NCBI GenBank assembly: GCA_948567375.1
Contig: OX419757.1
Span: forward strand, 72,664,001 to 72,728,000
Reading direction: 5' to 3'
Length of the DNA stretch: 64,000 nucleotides
Source: Lunularia cruciata
Lineage: Eukaryota; Streptophyta; Marchantiopsida; Lunulariales; Lunulariaceae
A program made the position numbers and the translations under genes. Of the stretch, positions 57,084-64,000 are shown in pieces (position 1 is the first letter of the stretch; each line of letters starts with the position of its first letter). Under the pieces are notes generated by a model. That model saw nothing but the letters and a program-made list of their open reading frames with translations. It did not search any database and had not been told where the DNA came from.

Positions 57084-58646
57084 ATGGAGAGCAGGCAAAT
57101 CGGTGTTTGCTTAGTTCTGGTTCTTGTAGGTGTGTTCCAGGTCGAAGCAAGAAGTTTGGACGGCAAAGCGGGAAGCCCGTCAAAGAAATATCAAACCCTT
57201 CACCTCGGAGGGTCTCCTGATTATAGCAGCTCGTCCAGGCGGACAGGAGGCTTCGTGGGCAGTAGCAAGAAGGAATCCACGAGTCACGCTGATGGACTAG
57301 TTGCCAGTCTTTGGCACAGGTACTCTCCGAATTCTCCTTTTCTTCCTAAGGATGCCACTCGTCAGAACCTTCTGAAAGAGAGCCTACTGCGAGACAAGCA
57401 GCGCATTGCTATGTTTGCCGACCAAATCGAAATGGCTTCTAGGGGCATTTCTCTCTCTGACCTCAGCGTACCACAGGACGATGTACAGAATGTAGCTTCC
57501 ATGCAGGTGGATGCAACATCAGAAACTCCGGATCTAGTTAGCCCTGTGATATCTGGACTCACACTCGGAAGTGGAGAATATTTTGCTCGCATGGAAGTGG
57601 GTAGCCCAGGATTGGCTACTTACTTGGTTGTGGATACTGGGAGCGATATTCTTTGGATGCAATGCGCTCCTTGTGGGAATTGTTACAGCCAGCAGGACCC
57701 AATCTTCAACCCAAACAACTCGTCGTCCTACAGCACCGTCCCATGTTCTGCCGGTTGGTGTCAAAGTCTGGATGTTTCTGGATGTAACAAAGATAAGTGC
57801 TTGTACCAAGTGAGTTATGGAGACGGTTCATTCACAGTTGGGGACCTGGCTGTCGAGACTTTCAGACTGGAAACCTCGAAGAAAGGAGACAATAAGGTTG
57901 AAATAAAGAATGTCCCTTTTGGATGCGGACATGACAATGAAGGCCTCTTCGTTGGTGCCGCTGGAATTTTGGGTTTGGGCAAAGGAACTTTAGCGTTCCC
58001 GAACCAGCTAGACGCTCCTTTTTCGAAGAAATTTTCTTACTGCTTGATGAATAGGGATACTGGAGATGATAACCCGAGCTCCCTTGTATTCGGTGAAGCA
58101 GCTCTCCCTCCTTCAGGTTCGAAAATCAAGTACACTCCCCAGGTCTACAACGAGAGAATCCCCTCGTTCTATTACATTGCATTGACAGGAATCAGTGTCG
58201 GTGGGGACCTGCTGGAAATACCGTCTGAGACTTTCCAGCTGAAGCTCAGTACTGGTAAGGGCGGCGTGATCATCGACTCCGGAACATCAATCACATGGTT
58301 CAATTCGGCAGGTTACAACATTGTGCGTGACGCATTTCGGGAGGGAACAACACATCTTCCCGGGTCCACTGCCCCATTCGAGTTGTTCGATACTTGCTAT
58401 GATCTTTCGAACTACACGTCTGTGGATGTACCCACCCTGATCATGCATTTCGAGGGTGGAGCCCAGCTAGATTTGCCTGCGAAGAATTACGTGATTCCAG
58501 TTGATGAGATTGGTAGGTACTGTCTAGCGTTCGCGTCATCAAGTAGCAATTTTTCGATCATCGGAAATGTGCAGCAGCAAAATTTCCGTGTAGTATACGA
58601 TAATGAGGAGGGCCGAATAGGTTTTGAGCCCAATCAGTGCACTTAA
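57084..58646 (+). CDS. Secreted pepsin-type aspartic protease (nepenthesin/ASPG1-like, family A1B)
   Basis: This intronless gene encodes 520 residues, within the usual range for plant atypical aspartic proteases. Residues 1-22 form a signal peptide (VCLVLVLVGVFQVEA), so the protein enters the secretory pathway, probably for the apoplast or vacuole. Residues 23-160 resemble a propeptide (SLWHRYSPNSPF). The first catalytic motif DTG is at 184-186 in YLVVDTGSDILWMQC. A cysteine-rich nepenthesin-type insert follows (C194 to C239). The flap tyrosine is in VSYGDGSF, 243-250. The second catalytic motif DSG is at 398-400 in GGVIIDSGTSITWF. The C-terminal IIGNVQQQNFRVVYD and RIGFEPNQC are family hallmarks. 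I chose the first ATG because it directly precedes the signal peptide. Everything required for activity is present. The substrate is not predictable from sequence. Confidence 0.95.
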   Translation: MESRQIGVCLVLVLVGVFQVEARSLDGKAGSPSKKYQTLHLGGSPDYSSSSRRTGGFVGSSKKESTSHADGLVASLWHRYSPNSPFLPKDATRQNLLKESLLRDKQRIAMFADQIEMASRGISLSDLSVPQDDVQNVASMQVDATSETPDLVSPVISGLTLGSGEYFARMEVGSPGLATYLVVDTGSDILWMQCAPCGNCYSQQDPIFNPNNSSSYSTVPCSAGWCQSLDVSGCNKDKCLYQVSYGDGSFTVGDLAVETFRLETSKKGDNKVEIKNVPFGCGHDNEGLFVGAAGILGLGKGTLAFPNQLDAPFSKKFSYCLMNRDTGDDNPSSLVFGEAALPPSGSKIKYTPQVYNERIPSFYYIALTGISVGGDLLEIPSETFQLKLSTGKGGVIIDSGTSITWFNSAGYNIVRDAFREGTTHLPGSTAPFELFDTCYDLSNYTSVDVPTLIMHFEGGAQLDLPAKNYVIPVDEIGRYCLAFASSSSNFSIIGNVQQQNFRVVYDNEEGRIGFEPNQCT

Positions 58647-61047
58647 AAGTAAAGTCAGAGTCTTCTTTGTGTGACGGCAATCAAGTCATCTAAGGTTGTA
58701 AGCCTTGCTAATGGGCTGTCTAGATATTCACTTGGAAACATGCCGAAATCGTTTCCAAGAAGCTCCCTCGCAGTTGTATCAGTAGTTTCTTAGGATTATA
58801 CAAGTGAGACCAGATATTCGAAATGTTGAAGGAGAGAGATTGTACGAAATCGAAATCGGCCAGAAGTTTCGCAAAACGAATTTTGAGACTATGGGTTCGT
58901 CCTCGACTCGTTTTGGCCTGACTAATGTGTGTCATTTGGCTGTCATGCGTTCAAATCTGTAGTGTAAATGTTATATTGATGTTCTTAATGTTCTACGTAC
59001 AGCAGTAGTCCTCTGTGGGAGAGTGTTCGACGATATCCTACAGGTCTCAAAAGTATACTTCCTAAAGACCAGAACCAGGGGGGGGAGCTGTCAGGCTTAT
59101 GAACATTGCCGACACCTAATTATTGGATCAGCAGCTCTGTTCATCGAAAGGTTTATGGCTGTGCCGCGGTCTCTATTCTAAACTCGGCGCGTTATACTCT
59201 CGTCTTCCATCCAAAGGTAGAGCTAAATGACCTGTTTAGCTTTCCAAACGCCGCCTAACGCTGCCGGTCTCAGTAGGTGATTACCAATTCACAGCTAACG
59301 GTAGAGCAGAGCATCTTCACGCTCCGGGACTGGATTTGTGTTCGTCTATGTCGAGGCTTGCCAGAGTTGTCGTGTATGTTTTCTCTCCACTGAGATGTTC
59401 TGGCACTGACTTGTATCGGTGAACTACCAACAAAATGTTTGCAACTCTTACTGAGGAAAGACAACCGAGCTGCTAAACAGACCTTCAGCTCTGCAGGGAA
59501 GCGCCAAGTAGACATGAGTCATTAGCAAGCTGTCTTTCGTTGTTGACGAAGTCGTAAAGCACTCATCCCACTGTAACTAAACTCTCATCGGCCGCGATAA
59601 AGCTTAGTTGCTGCTCTGCACCGCTTATAAAGCGGTGCAGAGCCACGCGTGAGGAAAGGAGAAAAGAGGAGACAACACAGCATGAAGATATGGAAGACAT
59701 CAGTGCAGGGCAGACTTCCTTCCAGCTATCCGCAGCTATCTGTGACTGCACCATGCCCCAGGAGCCAGCCAGGTAGGTTTCCCAGTGATGGCGGGAATAC
59801 TCTCAGAATTTGAGAACTGCACTATCATAGTCTCGCTGACAGCGGATTGTCCGAGAGCTTTACTCTTAACTCATCGGTGCCCCAATTCCCATTCACAAAA
59901 ATATTTAGCACTTCCACATCTCGTTCGCGATGTGACAGCCCCTTGGATTCTTCGATGAACAATGTTGAATTGTTTGTTGCATACCCCTAGGGGAATTCTT
60001 GGGGTTCTGTACCAGCGAACTGCATGTAGTTCTCCTTCACCATGAATGGTCAAGCAATATGTGGTCTTGTACGTTTTCCTCTTATCTCTGATTATAAGTT
60101 TTCTCGCGAAAGGATAAAATAAAATTTCTTGCACGTTTTATGTGTTCGAGGGCCACTTTCCCAGGTATATACTTTCGAAACCCAAGGGAAAGAGATATTA
60201 AGTGACTACGAATAACGAGAGCATCCCTCGTGATCCGCAAGCAAGCAATAAGATAAAATACATCTATTGTATTGAAGAAAACTTCCATCCTTTTTTCAAC
60301 CTGATTATTGGAACCTTGACTCTGGATATAGTTCTTTGAACTAATTTGAATCTTCTGCTCTACTTTGTCATGACTGCGTGTGGGAAGCATGTGAAGAATG
60401 GCACGAGAATCAAGCTCAGAATGCTGCGGCTGGACCTCGTAGAACTCATGGTTGTTAGTACGATTTATCTGGTCTCTCGCCCCAATCATCAAATTTATGA
60501 TGTGCAGCCTGACAGGTCAATACAGGTACAACACACCGTACGCCCTCACCGCCCAAGTATTGGTGGTCAGTTCCTGTAATAGAAAGTGAACTACCCTGGT
60601 GCTGAGCACCAAGAGGCAGTAGCATTCACATACAGCACTATGTAGGATCGTTAAGTTTTACCCACGTTGCTTGTGTCAAGTGATGGGTGCAACAGGAATT
60701 ACAGCTCCAGCGTTCGACCGATGAGGATTCTCTGTTGATGCGTGAGCACACGATAAACTTTCATATGCCTTGCTTCTCTTCCAAGAGTCGAGTATAGTGT
60801 TCGTCCATGAAGATGGTCACCAAGCTCGTAACTAGAACGGAAATTGAACCGAAGTTTGCAGGCTACGCGAACTTCCTGATCTCATTTGGCTCACTTGTAG
60901 AGTAAATTCCAAAGATACATCTCAGTTTGAGCTACTTGCTGTCTTTCATCTTCCATTATTATCGTGTGTGAAATTAACAAGATCTCCCGCCTTGCTATAA
61001 TTTAAGTCCACTTTCCCCTCTAAGGGCCTCCGCTCACCACTACTTTA
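58647..61047. other. 3' flank and intergenic, no further gene seen
   Basis: No coding region recognised. Frames at 59270-59754 and 60082-60492 are short and lack known domains. A hairpin at 59613 is listed separately. Confidence 0.5.
59613..59643. repeat. Perfect inverted repeat, 14-bp arms, 3-nt loop
   Basis: gctctgcaccgctt (59613-59626), then ata, then its exact reverse complement (59630-59643). No T run follows, so it is not an obvious terminator-like structure. Confidence 0.92.
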
Positions 61048-61137
61048 TTCTGCATAACGTATACGTCAGGCAGAAAGAAAGCCGACCTCTAGAACACAAG
61101 AAGGATGGGTGTTCTGCATAACGTATATGTCAGGTAG
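61048..61137 (-). mobile_element. Truncated SINE-like copy (38 bp) with 26-bp target duplication
   Basis: Direct repeats at 61048-61073 and 61112-61137 (24 of 26 identical; core ttctgcataacgtata) flank 38 bp (61074-61111). These begin aaagaaagccgacc and end acaagaaggatgggtg, the reverse complement of the family's 3' end. Confidence 0.75.
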
Positions 61138-63179
61138 GCTCGGCATAATGGTATTAAGGAAGCTCTTTCTCACTAGTTTATTTTAGAAAATTTATTTAAG
61201 AATCAATAATAATTTAAAACTAGTAAAGTAACATTAGGATAAGGTTTTTGATTTCTGAGTGTATTGTATATTGCCTAAATGAATCCAGATCAACAAAATA
61301 AAATAAGGTATATATATTTTCACTATCTATAAGACATAAACGAGTGATGGAAGAGCTCTTTGTACATTATTTTTGTGACTTGAATGAAATGAAGGACTAT
61401 TCCAAAACATTTCAAGTTGGAAGATACTCTCTATTTATCTAAAGCTCAGAAAAAAAAACTCATTAATGTATCTTTGTATTTAGAATGTATAAAATTTCTT
61501 CAAGCAATAAAGTACTGGCCAGAGGTCCCAACACTCGATAGGCAATCAAAATCTAAAATAATCAGGGGTCGTGATTAAAATTGACAAAATTTAGAAAGAT
61601 ATGGTTCGAATCTAGTTCACAAAAGAGGTACTATCCAGCCTTATGGGTGCCTGAATATCGAGTGTTTTGCCGCCATGGACCAACATTAAATACTATATAG
61701 TTTATCCTCCTCATCCCCTACTCTTATCACCGTAGCTCTTCACTGCTGAATCCCCCGCCCGACCACACCACTTTAAAGGGGGATGGTTCATATTCAATAT
61801 CAAGGTGAAATACGACTTGCAGTACTTCGCACTTTGTAGCTAGAATGTTTCTGCACAAGGAATATTGGGTCCAGTGCTGGGCCAATTGCTGCTGCCAACG
61901 TTCTCACACAGTGCTCTCTTCGTCTGCGATCTGGATCAACTCATTGACATTCGAGTTCTGACCCAAAGTAGAGTGTCCATACTTTCTTGCTTTGCTAGAT
62001 CTTATGGCCCACCTGCTCTTCTTTCCTGCCCAAGTTCGAGTGTTCTTAAACCAATGTTTAAGAGTTACAGGAATCTTGGACACACCTCAAGCGCGTCAAC
62101 TCCTTGAATTTTCCAATTGTATAGTCTTGTTGGAGGGATATACCCGACAACCCTCGTCAGCTTTTTCACCCCTCTTTTTCTGATCTATATTTGTGGGCAC
62201 GATTTTAGGCAGCTTCGCACTTTCTCTTGCAAGCAGGATGATACTTTTGGAAACTGTGTAACTTTTTAAAAGATACAATAAATAGTGCGAATTCTAGGTT
62301 TTGTTCACAATATAGAGTTCAGAGTATATAAGAACATTTACAATTTGTTCGACCTAGGTTCTCTTAAAGTACGCCTCGAAGACATTCTTAGATTAAAAAT
62401 GATGTGACCTCCTTTAGCTCTTAGATCAAAGGACTAAATTATAAGATGTTTATCCTCTGTTCTTGGCTACTTGAGAGAGTGCACAAGACTCATAAGAACA
62501 TATTTTGAATCTCCAATGAGATATTCACTAGCCTCAAGGAAATGGCCTACTCCTTGATGATTCAAGTCACCCCATATTGGGGATTTTTTCAAGCAGGTCA
62601 TGTCATGTGCATTCCTACAATCAATCATAGGGACATCAAATCATAGGGACATCAAACTATGAGTGCCAAAAAATGTAGTCAATCACTAGCACACCAAACC
62701 ATGAGCAGCAAATTATAAAGTCAATCATTGGCACACCAAGAACCAAACCATGAGCACCACAAAATACAATCAATCACTAGAGCACCTATTCCATGACCTA
62801 CACCTATATTATAATCATTCTTCTATCATCACATTTAACTTGACCATTATTTGAATAAGAATCATTGTGGCTAGAATACAATTCTCTATTGATTGTTGGT
62901 TTCATAACTATAGGAAAAAAAGTACTATCCACCAACCCCACACAATGCAGAAATTCCTTTTGTGCAAAATACACCAAAAATTCTTCTCCTCTCATCTTGA
63001 TCGGGCCATTTTACCTCTTCTCCAAGATTGGTTAACATTGTAATCATTGCTCAAGTGGTGAATTCAATTGTGGACCCATCACTAGTACCCCATATATTTG
63101 ACCCACATGTTCCATTCCCATGGTGCACAAATCTGTCAAGAGCTAGTGCTAATTGGATCCACACCAGCATTTGCATTCT
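61138..63179. other. Intergenic, no gene seen
   Basis: AT-rich DNA. 62600-62790 has loosely repeated short phrases (catcaaat, accatgagca, aatcatt) that look like decayed tandem repeats. No gene recognised. Confidence 0.5.
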
Positions 63180-63286
63180 TGTCGTGCGTATACACATCGC
63201 TACACAACATACATCGCTGTCAACATCATACACTATAGAAGCACAACTCACACATAAGTCATACATAGACTCTAAAGTGCCACAAT
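63180..63286. repeat. 107-bp repeat, copy 1
   Basis: From tgtcgtgcgtatacacatcg to ctctaaagtgccacaat. Almost identical to 63737-63843, with a diverged relative near 27188-27296, so it belongs to a repeated element, possibly an LTR. Confidence 0.85.
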
Positions 63287-63736
63287 AATCAGATTGCTTA
63301 ACACTCTCAACTCAACTCAACTCAGATCAGTACTTGATCTGTCACTCTATAAACTACCAACAACTGGGCATTGATTACAGTCAAGCCACACCCACTCAAG
63401 CATAGAGAATCCAGGTGACGCTCGCCGGCCTCTGTCCACCATAGCCAGGAACTCGAAGGCTCAACATCAGAGAAGTGAGCTCTCTGGAGCTCACCTTCGA
63501 AACTATACCCCTGGACTCGAGCTAGCCCTGAAACCCTAACGGTCCCGCTGACGGCACACTCGACGGTGCAAACGGTGCAAAGTGACGGTGGGCCCCACCG
63601 TGAAGTCAATACCCCGAACACCAAATCAGACTGTCGGAAAGTAGTCCTTGAGAAACTGCTAGAATAACTCTAACTACCATCACTGGAACTCCAGTGTCCG
63701 AGCAGCTAGATGCGGAACTACAAATGGCGTGACAGC
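63287..63736. other. Sequence between the two 107-bp copies
   Basis: Balanced base composition, no coding match. It starts with an actcaactcaactc short tandem. It may be the interior or flank of the repeat element. Confidence 0.4.
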
Positions 63737-63843
63737 TGTCGTGCGTATACACATCGCTACACAACATACATCGCTGTCAACATCATACACTATAGAAGCA
63801 CAACTCACACATAAGTCATACATAGACTCTAAAGTGCCTCAAT
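63737..63843. repeat. 107-bp repeat, copy 2
   Basis: Matches copy 1 with a single difference seen (gtgcctcaat for gtgccacaat). Offset between copies is 557 bp. The near identity means recent duplication or conversion, or that both belong to one young element that continues past the window edge. Confidence 0.85.
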
Positions 63844-64000
63844 CGCCCCCCTAGCTGGCGGTTAGGTCCCTCTAACTCCAGATAGCCATCTACTCTAAGT
63901 ATATGGTATACCCTCTAATGGGCAAAGATCAGGAGGCCGGGTGCTATGGAGCCCCATCGTTAGTCGCCTGTCTGCAATCTATACCATATAAAGAATGAAC
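63844..64000. other. Window end, no gene seen
   Basis: GC-richer sequence (ctagctggcggttagg and onward) that probably continues the repeat element beyond the window. The string tataccata occurs twice but gives no firm assignment. Confidence 0.35.

Noticed and set aside
57362-57813. Frames on both strands within the aspartic protease gene
   Set aside because: They are shadows of the 520-residue protease frame, which carries all family motifs.
61605-61625. gttcgaatct, a tRNA B-box-like string
   Set aside because: No A box at the right distance and no cloverleaf stems could be formed around it.

Overview
The window looks like nuclear DNA of a land plant, probably a bryophyte or other seedless plant (this lineage is inference; the plant assignment is firmer). 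The evidence is a plant-type secreted aspartic protease of the nepenthesin/ASPG1 group, an SLC35F5-type transporter gene with GT-AG introns, and Ty3/gypsy chromoviruses primed by initiator-Met tRNA. Gene density is very low: two apparently intact protein genes and one decayed gene in 64 kb. The rest is retrotransposons, their remnants and AT-rich intergenic DNA.

Layout. 1-3.1 kb: a decayed SERAC1-like alpha/beta-hydrolase pseudogene on the + strand, frames broken several times. 4.2-10.2 kb: AT-rich DNA with short lysine/glutamate-rich, coiled-coil-like reading frames that I cannot assign. 10.9-34.5 kb: a retrotransposon cluster. Element A (11359-18680, minus) and element B (19529-25105, minus) are related chromoviruses with paired LTRs, primer-binding site, polypurine tract, TSDs and C-terminal chromodomains. 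Element C (28893-34457, plus) is a different chromovirus. A lone C-type LTR lies left of A, a 679-bp TG...CA insertion is nested in A's leader, and a gag remnant at 25.3-27 kb carries an opposite-oriented A/B-type LTR fragment. 34.5-37.9 kb: intergenic DNA and probable upstream region. 37.9-42.0 kb: an eight-exon SLC35F5-like drug/metabolite transporter gene (391 residues predicted). 42-57 kb: repeat-bearing intergenic DNA. 57.1-58.6 kb: an intronless aspartic protease gene. 58.6-64 kb: intergenic DNA ending in copies of a 107-bp repeat also found in diverged form at 27.2 kb.

The most interesting structure is a short (~110 bp) dispersed repeat with at least 12 copies on both strands. One complete copy has an 18-bp target-site duplication (17/18 match). 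Several copies are cut down to 19-57 bp, all keep the same end, and four of the shortened copies (19, 29, 38 and 99 bp) have clear flanking duplications of 12-26 bp. This is how a 5'-truncating SINE-like retroposon behaves, although I see no tRNA-like A and B boxes. One 19-bp fragment sits at the nucleophile elbow of the SERAC1-like pseudogene and accounts for a frameshift there.

A second pattern is a set of six near-perfect local inverted duplications with 1-9 nt spacers. Three lie inside the retroelements at places where the sister element lacks them, which points to template-switch mutation. The two intact genes have no evident functional link.
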